A stretch of DNA of 64,000 bases from Alopecurus myosuroides (taxonomy: Eukaryota; Streptophyta; Magnoliopsida; Poales; Poaceae). Where the stretch lies: contig CM054063.1 of the NCBI GenBank assembly GCA_028641055.1, positions 44,814,828-44,878,827 of the forward strand, written 5' to 3'. The notes under the pieces were generated by a model. The model saw nothing but the letters and a program-made list of their open reading frames with translations, did not search any database and had not been told where the DNA came from. A program made the position numbers and the translations under genes. The number at the start of each line of letters is the position of its first letter. Within the stretch, counting starts at the first letter, position 1. Of the stretch, positions 20,001-29,279 are shown piece after piece.

Positions 20001-23000
20001 GTAACAGGACAGTGAGATGAAAAGGGTTTTTTCATTTTCTTGCCTCATTTACACGTATTTTAGTCACTAGGATTCAGCAGCACACATTCAGTTAGTAGGA
20101 TTCAGACATAAATAGAATTTCAGTGGTACGGTTAAAAAAATGTTTTGTTTGGTTTGTTCGGGCAAGGTAGGCACATACCACAAAAGCAGCATCAGAAGGA
20201 GCAAATAATTCACCCCCTGTGCTGCAAATTGAAAGTGCTAGCTCCTTGATAAGGCTGCTCTGAATGATAGTGCTAATTGGTAAGGTCTCATCCAAATAAC
20301 GTTTCACTCGAGACTTCCACTCGGGAAGTAGTTCATCCTCCATCTTGAGACACTAGAAAAAATTGTGAGTTCGAAATATATTAGTGCAGAACAGTTTCAG
20401 TTAGGTAACCGATGATTCAGTAAAGAAGCAAGAGGGTTACTTACAGATTTGGCAAGAGCAGCACCCATGTAAGCATCACTGGCAGTTTTTGATCATCGAG
20501 ATTTTGATCAGCAAGAGCACCAGCAACAAACTCAGAGGCATTGTGTTTGTAATACTCCTCAAGATAGCTGCAATAGTCGTCCCACTTAACAGAACCAGAC
20601 AGTGGTAGCAGCCTTTTCCACCCCCATAGTTTCTCCAAACGATTCTCACCACCTTTAATCTCTTTCTTATACTGAGAATTCATTGCATCTGAAATGCGGC
20701 CTCTGGTGATAACACAGTGAAATTTTATAGTATCACAATGCTTATCATCAAGAAGTAACAAACTAATTCTCTTAATACTACATATAGCTGCATCAAGAAA
20801 GAACAAAAAAAAAATGGAACATCCATACCCTATGGTGGTTGCTGCTCCATCAGCAGTAAATCCATTCCCATCACCACCAGAACCATTTCTACTAGCAGGC
20901 CCTTCCTTGTCAATCTTGTACCCTCCATCAGCAGAAGACTCTTCCTTGTCAATCGTGTGCCCTCCATCACCACCAGGACCATTTCTACTAGCAGGCCCTA
21001 CCTTGTAAAACTTGTACCCTCCATCAGCAGAAGTCTTTTCTAGCATGTTGACCATAACATTCAAGGTTCGGTACCGCACTCTGTGGCAGTCCGAAATCTC
21101 ATCAGGTATGAGATCCTCAAAGAAATCAACAGGATTGTTATTTTTAATCATCCACTCACACATCATTTTAGCTTCATTTGCCATACCCTTAAATTGAAGC
21201 CACACATCAGTTTGCAGTTATTTCCCATAAAAACAAAAATGTGTAAAGTGTGGCTCGTAAGGCCAAATGTATGGATGATAATATTAAGTTTGACAAAAGA
21301 GGCGTAAGACACATAGATGATCATCAATTTGACATTTTGATGGATGGTAATATTAGGTTTTTTTTTGTAAGGCGTGCACTTACCAACATGAGAGCGGAGG
21401 CAGCAACAGACTTGTCCGAAGTGCAGTTCATAAGGCTCAAGGCACACATGCGTATGTATCTGCCCTGGTCGATACAGTAATCATCGACGGGATCAGCGCC
21501 ACACCTCAGCAGATGACATGTCAGGTCAGCCTCCTTGGCCATACACTTGAAAACATCATTTTGCATTAGTACAATGACAATAAATAAGTAAAGCAAAAAA
21601 AAGGGCAAATTTGGGTGCCAATTTATCCTTCATAAAAACAAAGCCGCCAAATTTCTACTATGATGTACCCAAAGATAGATTTCAACTATTTTACTTATGG
21701 CGTATGCGCAAAGTTGGACAGTGCCAGTCCAAGCTACCCACATGGATAACATAAGTAACAATAAGAATTGAAGAAACGGGACAAATCTACTATCATGCAG
21801 CTACTCCCTACTCATACACAGCACCGGTATCAGCTTGAATAAAAGAAAACCATGTAGCCAAAAAAGGAAAACTCAATCCATGCAATTAATTTGTAGTGCA
21901 GGTCATATCGAGGTTGTTGGTGATTACAATATGAATCTAGTTGTAGTTTGTAAAACTGCCTATGAACACCCAACAGAAAGTAGTTCTTTTAATATCAAGG
22001 CAATAACAATAAGTAGAACTATCTTTCTAGGAGAAATTGATAACTGGACATAGATGAAATAGGTTGTAGTATGCCTAGTTTGTTACAGCCAGGTGAGGAA
22101 CGTACCAACAAAGCGGCACCATAAACATCAGAAAAACTGCAACCTGTGCGTATGAATGCAAGCACACGCTGGTGGATCAGGCAACTTAGAACGATTGATT
22201 CCCATATGGGAAATATTTCAGATTTCAACGGCATCTTCATCAACACAGACACAAGTTGCTCCTCACTGTTGACACACTGCTTGAAACCATCGTCAAAATT
22301 TACTTTAGCAAACAGGACAGTCGAAATAAAAACAAAATAGAAGCGGGATACTATAAATGGATGGTTTGGTAAAGGTGCGGAAGGTTTACTTACAGTCTGA
22401 GCGAGAGTAGCTCTGGTCCTAACTGCATCAACATTCCGAGAGTGGTACTGTTCAAGGTAGGCGTTATAGTGTGACCACGACACCGCTTCCCCGATCGGGA
22501 ACAGTCTCTCCCATCCCCATAACTTCCCCAAGAGATCTTTCAGAAAAAGTACACAAACAAAAAAGCATCATCAGAAAAATCAGAATAGATATGGTGGCAA
22601 GGCATGCTCTTTGATTAAGAAATTTCGCACGCGCGCAAAGCGCAAGTAATATTTTGAGCAATAACGAACAAAGGAAGAAAGCATGATAGATCAGGGTGCA
22701 AGTGGGACCGTTGGCGGGACGCCCACATCCACCCCACAACTGCCGCATATGTTAAGTGGGACGCCCGCATAAGCCCACGTATAATTATGTGGGATATGTG
22801 GGTTTAGTGGGATGCCCACCATCCCAGATTGAAAGCATGCATCGTTTCATATAGAGGAACGCCATGAATGTATCAAGTCACCAGCACTACATACTTCAAC
22901 AACACATATAGGCAAACTGCAGATCAAATTGACCGCATTTGCACATACATCCTTTGCAGTCTCCAGCAAAACATAACGCTACAGACTACAGACTGGAATT

Positions 23001-24456
23001 AATGATTTTTCAGTTGGCGGAACAGAAGCAATCAAAGGACTCCAGATATATACAGAGGACAGGACCAGAGCTTCAAGGAAGACAGATCAACCGGCAAAGC
23101 AAGGGATGAGCTGCAGGCAGAGACGATGGAGTCCATGTCGACAAAATTTGTTAGCTTCTACTTCCTGCAATACCATGAGGATTGTGCAAGCACACAGACA
23201 CAAATTGTTCAGTCCAATGTTACAAAATAAAATAAAATAAAAATCTTTGCAGCATATACAGTCAACGCTGAGTAAATTCATATTGCAACAATAATGGCAC
23301 ATTAGGCTTTAGGTGGCTCGATCTATAGATAGCTAGCTAATGAGGCATGTTAATGAGTATTGTATTGACGCAAAACAGTTACCTGTGAGATGCGAGGAAG
23401 CTCTGGAAAATCTGATGGCCGAGCACTCAATACAGCATTGCGATACCTAACAAAGTGTTAAGTGTTAACACAAGGATTATTCCTCTACAGGTGATCTACA
23501 CAGTACCATGACCTCTGAAGCAACAAATAGCAAATATAATTTTATCGAACACCTAACCTGCAAGAAACAACAAAGATGCATCTACTATCCGTAAAGAAGC
23601 TGCAACTGATTCCTAAAGCTTACAATGGAATTTAACCAAAGTTCTGGTTGTTGGGGGAAAAGGAGATCAGTAGCTAGCAAATAAAGGTGTATTGGACATG
23701 CATTGCTAATCCCGTAGTACTCAGGTGGAGCTGGAGGAGCATAATGGAAATTACCTTGTGATTCCTCTTCCAGAAATTCTTGGACGTTGGGCAGCCATGT
23801 CGGCTGGGATTTGTCTCCCTGTGTAGTCAGCCATCAACCGGATGATCCGCGACCTCTCCGCTGTCGCCGGCCACAATATCTCTGGGGATTCAGTCGTCAC
23901 CGTGTTCAGCGCCATCCGAATGGGGAGAAGGGGCAGTCATGGCGGAGAAGGGAGCGGGAGTTGTAACCAAGCTGGTGGCCGGGGGGGTGAAAGGGTGGAG
24001 GGAGGATCTTCGTCCGCCATAGCCGGAGGAGGAGGAGCTGCCATGGCGGTGCACGCCGGCGGCGCTCTGGCGGCTGCTCTATCCTCCGCTCCTCACCCCT
24101 ATTCCTCACGAGTCACGGGACATGTGGGATGGATGTGGGCTGTGGGATAGCCCACTTGTCCCACCCAATTCCTCGGCCTACCCGTGGGTGCCCACGTAAG
24201 AAAAAATGCGGGCTTGGGTGACGGGCGCCGTGGGCTGCCCACTCCCACTTGCACCCTGAATGATAGATACAGAGTAACAAAGTATGGACGGATTGTAAAG
24301 TTTACCATGGTACTTGACAATATGTGGCTGCGGCATCTCGTATGTGTATGTACCGTTCTTCCGATCTTCCTCAATCTCTTCGATGAGATCCATTAAATCT
24401 TGCTTTTCATCCGCTTCATAAGATTCCCTGGACTCATCCAAGATGATCTTGGTCAT
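17077..24456 (-). CDS. ten-exon gene with duplicated four-exon module, unknown family
   Basis: Exons, 5' to 3' on minus: 24456-24306, 22536-22394, 22276-22106, 21545-21384, 21187-20829, 20702-20445, 20352-20179, 19422-19264, 18674-18504, 17109-17077. Every junction is GT-AG and phases agree. Start: ATG at 24456, the first ATG in a frame open further upstream (MTKIILDESRESYEAD). End: VRDDDDANGI then TGA. About 590 residues, no signal peptide or membrane segment, rich in Leu/Cys/Met helices, possibly a helical-repeat fold. Exons 2-5 and 6-9 are paralogous sets (GKLWGW/EKLWGW; CMAKEAD/CITEEAD; GMANEAK/GMAKEAK). Exon 5 adds a Gly-rich insert with two copies of SADGGYK…GPASRNG. Exon 6 reads A5 at 20486-20490 where one more base is needed to stay in frame with exon 7, so this copy may be a pseudogene or contain a sequence error. 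I do not recognise the family and assign no function. Confidence 0.75.
17526..18489 (-). mobile_element. poly(A) retroposon in the last intron, 964 bp
   Basis: On minus it ends in a run of about 14-15 A (plus-strand T run from 17526). It is flanked by a perfect 16-bp duplication TATTTTGCACTAACCT (17510-17525 and 18490-18505), the hallmark of LINE-machinery retroposition. The 5' end starts with three copies of a CCCCGTTCCCCAC-like unit (about 18433-18470). Most of it is one minus-strand frame (18432-17575, 285 codons) with no RT, endonuclease or zinc-knuckle motif. It may be a 5'-truncated LINE, a non-autonomous LINE derivative or a retroposed transcript; the source is not recognised. Confidence 0.85.
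17575..18432 (-). CDS. 285-codon ORF within the retroposon, unrecognised
   Basis: The frame fills almost the whole retroposon. The product is Ser/Arg/Cys-rich with a hydrophobic patch (VFFLISF) in the middle and a hydrophobic C-terminal stretch (CSLVFFVIVLSLSSNSWF). I recognise no domain. The high GC content could by itself keep a frame open, so coding status is doubtful. A homologous element with the same frame conserved would settle it. Confidence 0.25.
   Translation of the reverse strand: MRVGCEASPASSRSVSSGAAGWCREGSCARVVQSSGRSFFLRVDVLFVVVDVMSPRWCLCGRPSRSAKPSAVLSSLAKLRWTEQLEKTHGAASFSHKLEDWPLNLEVRTCFSASASRLVLLLLPAGRGGEGRRGCVFFLISFAGKPIQLQICSNQAEYKMYSAIRGRHGGPSTSSATEVFRAMSRGSLRRRGQVVCPRLHPCNRRRELFVGFGECLSAELSNLGISAWRSPAIGGGDDQGPDCVPNLCSLVFFVIVLSLSSNSWFIRASDVKRTEPSLYLLPKVL
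18753..19206. mobile_element. outer Stowaway-like MITE in intron 8
   Basis: It starts CTCCCCTAGTTTCGAAAATT and ends ATTCGAACAGAGGGAA with TA on both sides (18751-18752, 19207-19208). Without the nested element it would be about 240 bp. It fills most of intron 8 (18675-19263) of the ten-exon gene. Confidence 0.75.
18879..19089. mobile_element. inner Stowaway MITE nested in the outer MITE, 211 bp
   Basis: It starts CTCCCTCCGGTACAGTTTAT and ends with its inverted copy ATAAACTGTACCAGAGGGAG. The inverted repeats run about 40 bases with few mismatches. The left TA is intact (18877-18878) and the right reads TG (19090-19091), a one-base change. This is a family different from the outer MITE. Confidence 0.85.
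20829..22536 (-). other. module 1 (exons 2-5) of the ten-exon gene
   Basis: Four exons: 2 (WGWERLFP…YLEQYHSRN), 3 (57 codons; WESIVLSCLIHQRV), 4 (54 codons; MAKEADLTCHLLRCGADP…YIRMCALSLMN) and 5 (MANEAKMMCEWMIKNNNPVDFF…VRYRTLNVM plus a Gly-rich insert). Exons 3 and 4 are phase 0 at both ends. The partner set is 18504-20702. Confidence 0.8.
22691..24259. mobile_element. hAT-type DNA transposon in intron 1, 1569 bp
   Basis: Perfect 17-bp terminal inverted repeats TCAGGGTGCAAGTGGGA / TCCCACTTGCACCCTGA are flanked by a perfect 8-bp duplication ATGATAGA (22683-22690 and 24260-24267), the hAT signature. Subterminal regions are crowded with GTGGG/CCCAC motifs at both ends (22700-22825 and 24115-24250). 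No transposase is encoded, so it is non-autonomous. The middle is occupied by non-hAT sequence with a spliceable three-exon frame (23087-23915). Inserted in intron 1 of the ten-exon gene. Confidence 0.9.
23087..23915 (-). CDS. three-exon ORF carried inside the hAT element
   Basis: Candidate exons on minus: 23915-23755 (ATG; MALNTVTTESPEILW… MADYTGRQIPADMAAQ), 23446-23383 (YRNAVLSARPSDFPELPRIS) and 23164-23087 (EVEANKFCRHGLHR…, TGA). The two introns have GT-AG ends (donors after CACAAG and CTCACAG, acceptors TTGTTAG and TATTGCAG) and splicing keeps one frame of 100 codons. I recognise no domain. Two good introns in a DNA transposon suggest a captured host-gene fragment (Pack-type transduplication), although a chance frame over weak splice sites cannot be excluded. 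The Arg-Ile-rich segment (RPRISGRGITRYRN) is the best query. Confidence 0.45.
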
Positions 24457-25116
24457 CGGGTCCAAGATTGCCGCGCCTCCTCCCGCAAAAAAACGACCCC
24501 GATCTGGTTTAGGATCCCGTCTGCAGGAATGAAAGGATGGGGGGGCGGAGAGGGGAGGGAGTAGAAGCGTGTGTCTAGGCTCTCGGCCGGTGGCTGGTTT
24601 TGAATTTGATCGAGGTGGGAGCGTCCTCGACCGTCGGATGTGATTGAACTGACGAGATCCCCTGGCTGTTTACATACTCCTATTTGGAAAGAAAAAAAGG
24701 GTTGGGAATGAAACAGCTAGCGGCGACATCATCAACTACCTGATATAATGTCGAGGTGAATTTCTTCCTAATTGAGGATTCTTGACCACGGAGAGATCGA
24801 AGACATTGTACGAGCCTCGTTTACTGCTGAAACAGCTGATCGGGTCCTAAGCATTCCTTCGCAACGGCCATGGCTCGTTGGCACCCAAAGTTTTCATGAC
24901 CGGGAACTAGCAGAAGCGATGGCCGTGCGCGTTGCTACACCCATCAAAACCATTCCGGCGTGATGCTTCTGTCTGAAAGATCATTGACAAGCATCAGGAT
25001 CGCTATCATACGTACAGGAGCGGTGGTTTTTTAAATCAAGCAATTGGGGGCCAAGTTTTTCTTGCTAACCTGCTGTCCGTGCATGTAAATTCAGAGATGG
25101 CCTCATCTTCCTTGTA
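24457..25116 (-). other. upstream region of the ten-exon gene
   Basis: Immediately 5' of exon 1 is GC-rich sequence (24470-24650) that could hold the 5' UTR and promoter; no clear TATA box is visible on minus. A possible 3' splice site (TTTCATTCCTGCAG, ending near 24522) may indicate a 5' UTR intron. From 24660 to 25116 I see no supported feature. Confidence 0.4.
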
Positions 25117-25373
25117 CTTCTTCCATTTCTTTTTAGTCTGAGTATTAGGTTTGTCAAAAGTCAAACTTCCTAAAGTTTGACCAATTTTGTAGAAAAAACT
25201 ATTAACATTAACTATACAAAGTCAATATCATACGATTCATCATGGAATATATTTTTATATAATACCTATTTGATATTTCAAATATTTATATTTTGTTCTA
25301 TAAACTTAGTCAAACTTTAGAATGTTTGACTTAAGACAATCCTAATACGCGGAGTAAAAAGAAACGGAGAGAG
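25117..25373. mobile_element. degenerate Stowaway MITE, 257 bp
   Basis: It starts CTTCTTCCATTTCTTTTTAG and ends TAAAAAGAAACGGAGAGAG between TA dinucleotides (25115-25116; 25374-25375). Internal GTCAAACTT/AAGTTTGAC boxes are inverted (25158-25185 and 25308-25335). A decayed copy of a common grass Stowaway type. Confidence 0.75.
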
Positions 25374-25475
25374 TATTTTTTTATTTTTTATTACTAAAAA
25401 GTGTCGTTCGTTGACGCCTGCGTGTGTGATCCAATCTCCTTGATCAGCATTATCTATTTCTCTTAGTTGCATATT

Positions 25476-25704
25476 GCGTTTTTTTTTACGACAAAGTCAA
25501 CCAATTTATTAATCATCAAAAACGGTATAAAGAATTCCAAAATTAATAAAAAATTACAACTAGGTCTTCGGACCATGTAGCGATGACTACAAACACTGAA
25601 GCGAGTCGAAAGCGTGCTCCGTCCTCACCCCTCCCTCACTGAAGTCGGGTAAATCTTGTCGTAATAGAGCTTGTTGTAGTCGACGGACGGGAAGTCGTTG
25701 TGCT
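25476..25704 (-). mobile_element. 3' end of a LINE, 5'-truncated
   Basis: A T run at 25479-25487 is the minus-strand poly(A). The following sequence reads on minus as a LINE-like tail (ATTAATAAATTGGTTGACTT). GCATATT occurs on both sides (25469-25475 and 25705-25711) and may be a short target duplication. No ORF remains. Confidence 0.5.
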
Positions 25705-26508
25705 AGCATATTATGTTTTTTGCTTGATCCCTTCATTAATCGTGTCGTAGAATTCGCTACCTACTCCCGCGTCGCTTCCCTGAGTGACCGGGAGCCTCCA
25801 GCGCCGCCACCGCTCCTAGCCTCTCCCTGCCCTCTCTGAACGGATAGTATGGGCACCTAGAGGGGGGCGTGAATAGGTTCTACGACAAATTTTAATTTTT
25901 CTTCAATTAAAGGCTTGACACAAAGGTAAATTCTCTAGATAATGCAAATAAGGTGAACTTATACGACAAGAACAATGATAAACACTATACAAACACAAGT
26001 AAAGGAGGAGGGAATGAGGTAACCCATATCGAAAACACGCGGAGACACGATGTATTCTCGAGTTCTTCCTTGTTAAGCGAGTGCGTCTCGTTGGAGGGGT
26101 GTGAGTTTCGCCACGAGGGCCTACTCAACGCCACAAAGGGCTCACCGTATTCTCCAATGAACAACACCACAAAGGCCTAATCCACCTTCCGCTATTGATC
26201 CCCTTTGAGGCGGGAATCGAATCCTTTACAACAAGCTTGGGGCACACACGCACAACCAAATTGGGGGCTCCCAACACCAAGAGTAGCAAGAGTTCTAGGT
26301 TTTCCAAACAATGAAAACCGTAGATTCTAATCCCTCAAGTGAATGAGGGGGCAATGAAAAACGGCTTGGTGAATATGTAGATACGGGTCTTCTCCTTCAA
26401 TCCTCCAAAGATCAACGCGTTTGGGTGGAAGAGTTGGGAGAGATCTATGATTTGGTGAGCTCAATAAATGGCTTGGACGAACTAGAGCTCAAAGTGGAAG
26501 AATAGGTG

Positions 26509-26516
26509 TATTTATA
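26509..26516 (-). promoter_or_regulatory. TATA box of LTR C
   Basis: TATAAATA on minus, about 40 bases downstream of the palindrome array. The same octamer serves element B (31075, 45484). Confidence 0.6.
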
Positions 26517-26557
26517 CCCTCTCCATAAATGTGGTCATTGGAGCTGAAAACTTGAAG

Positions 26558-26975
26558 CGGAATTTCCGGTTAGAAAAAAATCCTCCAGATATGAGATTTC
26601 GAGTAGCAGTTGACTCCAACCGGAATTTTCGGTTCAGCCAAAATATCCGGTTGAAATTTACGGTTGGTACCAGGACATCGAGAGTTTCTGACTTAGCCAA
26701 ATTCTGGCATTTCTTCTTCCAACCGGAATTTCCGGTTTCACCAAAATATCCGGTTGCAGATTTTTTATTACCACCACGGGCTAGAGAAATCGACTTAGTC
26801 ATTTCTTCGTGAAAAACTTCCCAACCGAAATATCCTGTTGACATGGAAATTTCCGGTTGAAATTTTCCAACTACCTCCAGTGCCCAAAATTGTTTGGTCC
26901 TTAGCCAATTTTGGAGAGATCCATCACAACCGGAATTTCCGGTTGCACTGTAAATTTCCGGTTGAAATATCCAGT
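26558..26975 (-). repeat. array of AACCGGAATTTCCGGTT palindromes, period about 103 bp
   Basis: Full palindromes or near-copies start at 26619, 26721, 26823 and 26928 (spacings 102, 102, 105). Each is followed about 22 bases later by a half-related AAATATCCGGTTGAAATTT box, and another partial copy lies at 26558. The connecting sequences are themselves related (…TACCACCA…TTAGCCAA…), so this is a degenerate tandem repeat of about 103 bp carrying two palindromes per unit, placed directly upstream of the TATA box. Confidence 0.8.
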
Positions 26976-27084
26976 TACCACCAGGAACACCCGAAGTTGA
27001 TCTACCTTCACCTTTTGTGGTGTTCGATGCAAGGGAGTACTTAAACATCTGCACCACTTAACACCTTTGTAAATAATATCGTTC

Positions 27085-27165
27085 GTATTGTTAACTAACA
27101 CACAAAACTCTAAGGATCTATGAAATGCACTTTCAATCCCTCTTTTTTGTGTTAGGTGACAATAC
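27085..27165 (-). other. hairpin spanning PPT and 3' LTR start of element C
   Basis: Plus-strand arm 27085-27107 (GTATTGTTAAC…) pairs with 27145-27165 (…GTGACAATAC), with about 19 of 22 positions matching and one bulge. The loop contains the polypurine tract and the LTR start, as in elements A and B. Confidence 0.7.
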
Positions 27166-27658
27166 TACGATTTACAAGGAATGTAACAACAACACTATCA
27201 TGTAAGTGATAAACTTGGAAATTGCTCCCCCTACAAGTGTGCATAACCTAAATTGCCTTTTAAATGCAAGAGAAACATTGATAGGAGAGTGATTTCCAAG
27301 GACAACACAAAATGATACAAGAGACAAACAACAAGTATTGAGGTTGGCAACGAAGAATTATACCTTGTGCAATTTAGGATGTATGACGATAATACCGGTG
27401 CACAATATAATATAATCTCAATATATAGATAACCGATGGATCCACACACATAGTTCCACAAACATAGTCTCACAAACAATAAAGTCTTAAACCAACGAAA
27501 GGAAATGAGTTCAAAATGATAAAGAAATGGACCCAAGCTCTAAGAGAATGATAAAAGAGCATGCTTGTGTCTGGAGCCATGCAAATCCCTCGTAGTCCTA
27601 ATAAGCTACTTCTCCCCCTTTGGCATTGAGACACCAAAAAAGGAGAGGAGTAGTGATG

Positions 27659-29204
27659 CTAACGTCCCATGACAATCTTGGCACCAGAGTCTGCCTCGGA
27701 GGACTCCCCAGTAGATGTCTCTGACTGTCCTTCCGCATCCTCCTCATCAGTAGCAGGTGCACTAGGAGGAACAGAAGGGCCAACATGACGCAAATCATCC
27801 TCAATCTGAGACCAAGGGGCACTAGCTCTAGAAGACCAACGAGAGTACGTGTCAGGGACCAAGTCAACAGGAGGATCTCCAGCGGCACCACTAACATGAT
27901 GGAGGATATTCTGCTGAGAGCTAGACATGGCAACATCCCTGCGGTAAGACTGTAACTGCTCATGGTGAATGTCAATCTGCATGCAAAGGAGATCACGCTG
28001 GAACCAAGAGAGCTTCCTAATCCGACGCACAACAGATGTGTCAACCTGAGGAGCCAGAGGATCCAAAGAAGCTGCAATGGAACTAGCACGAGCATATCTC
28101 ATGGAAGAACCAGACTCATGAGAAGGAGTGGAAGTGGCATCGGGGCGGCGCTTGGGCTTCTTCACGTACAATTTCTTGAAGTGGTGGTCCTCCATAGGAA
28201 ACCTGATGAAGTCCTGATCCTTCAAGGTGTCCTTGATGAGCATCATAATGAAAGCACCATAGGGAATGGTGTTGCCACCAAGAATAGCATTCTTCAACTC
28301 AATGAAGATGAAGTCCATAACATCCACCTGATAGTTCCTTGAGGTGTTGGGATCCTCAATGCACTTCTAGTACCAAAAGATTGACAAGAGGGCTAGTGAT
28401 GGCATCATTGTTACCTCCACTTGGAGCAACGAAGGACCTAAAGATGCGGACAAGATGATCATAGAATGGAAGAAGTCCCTCAACCTTACCAACAGGAAAA
28501 CTAGGCAAATACATATCAGCCAAGATATCATCACGATCCATTCGATCCACCCCATGCATACGGTGACCAGGAGGAGGGTGATCTTGCAACTTGACAGAAA
28601 GAACAACCCGTCATCCACTTCAACTTGTAATGGGCATCCTCCCCAATCACCAAAGTGGACATGAACTGAACAATGAGAGGAATGTTCTAGGGGCAACGGG
28701 TTTCCATGAGCTTACCAAGACCAAAACTTCCACCACACTAGAAGCCTGAGCAAAAGAATTCTTACCCTTGAGAAACCGAAGCTGGGTGGGATTCATTGGA
28801 CGAACCGGGAACTTGTACTCAAGAAAGATGTCAGTGTAGATGTAAGACTGCTCCAAGCACGAGAAACGAGTGTCTTCAATCTCAACGTCCCTAGGTTCAT
28901 CATACCAATATCCATGACGAATATGAGCAAAATTCTGAGCAGACACATCATACTGGTAGTTCTTTCTAGTCTATTTGCCCTTCCTATTGGAAGAGTTCCC
29001 CTTGGACACAGTGGACTTTTCTCTCCCTCTGGCCATAGCTTTCCTTGGTGGCCTCTCGTCACCGAGTTCCTCATCACTAGTTTCTTTGTAAGACAGAGGC
29101 TTGTGGGTGCCCATCTCATCAACACTCGAACCACCTGTGAATGTAGCAATATAGGGGGATAGCACAAGATGAGTACACACAAGCCAATACAAGGAATCAT
29201 GCAT
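27659..29204 (-). pseudogene. env-like ORF of element C, frameshifted
   Basis: Four consecutive minus-strand frame segments make one decayed gene: 29204-28971 (acidic/basic N-terminal part, ETSDEELGDERPPRKAMARGR), 28946-28647 (WYDEPRDVEIEDTRF…YIYTDIFLEYKFPVRPMNPTQ), 28589-28356 (DRDDILADMYLPSFPVGKVEGLLPFYDHLVRIF) and 28327-27659 (VMDFIFIELKNAIL…IPYGAFIMMLI then a Ser-rich, acidic tail). The last segment is homologous to the ORF at 11823-12444 of element A. This matches the extra ORF after pol in SIRE-lineage elements ('putative plant transposon protein'), of unknown function. At least three frame changes are needed, so it is not functional. Confidence 0.7.
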
Positions 29205-29279
29205 AATAACAATAGAAAAGCATCCATAATCGATATGGTAACAGTCCTCAAGAAATCAACACAGTTCTGAGTGTCGGAA

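Larger units (their letters stand above)
18504..20702 (-). other. module 2 (exons 6-9) of the ten-exon gene
   Basis: Exon 6 (WGWKRLLP…YLEEYYKHN), exon 7 (58 codons; QSSLIKELALSIC), exon 8 (53 codons; ITEEADLMCEMLKHGAEP…VIRMCALGLAD) and exon 9 (57 codons; MAKEAKKMCDWIKREKKLVTF…IRIKALDVM) repeat exons 2-5 in order. Exon lengths are nearly equal (171/174, 162/159) and internal phases are the same. Confidence 0.8.
25837..27135 (-). repeat. 3' LTR of element C (1299 bp)
   Basis: On minus it starts TGAAAGTGCATTTCATAG directly after the polypurine tract and ends …CATACTATCCGTTCA. On plus, the pre-terminal block CACCTAGAGGGGGGCGTGAATAGG mirrors the CCTATTCACCCCCCCTCTAGG block of the A and B LTRs. 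It contains a palindrome array (26558-26975) and a TATA box (26516-26509). Confidence 0.8.

Noticed and set aside
22683..24267. Treating the three exons at 23087-23915 as further exons of the ten-exon gene
   Set aside because: They lie wholly within a hAT element with intact termini and duplication, and exon 1 joins exon 2 in correct phase without them.
24772..24963. 63-codon frame upstream of the ten-exon gene
   Set aside because: No motif, no start context and no splice partner; length is within chance expectation.
26558..26975. CRISPR-like array of palindromic repeats
   Set aside because: The context is a plant LTR, the units are degenerate, the spacers are themselves repeated and no cas genes exist; it is a tandem enhancer-like repeat.
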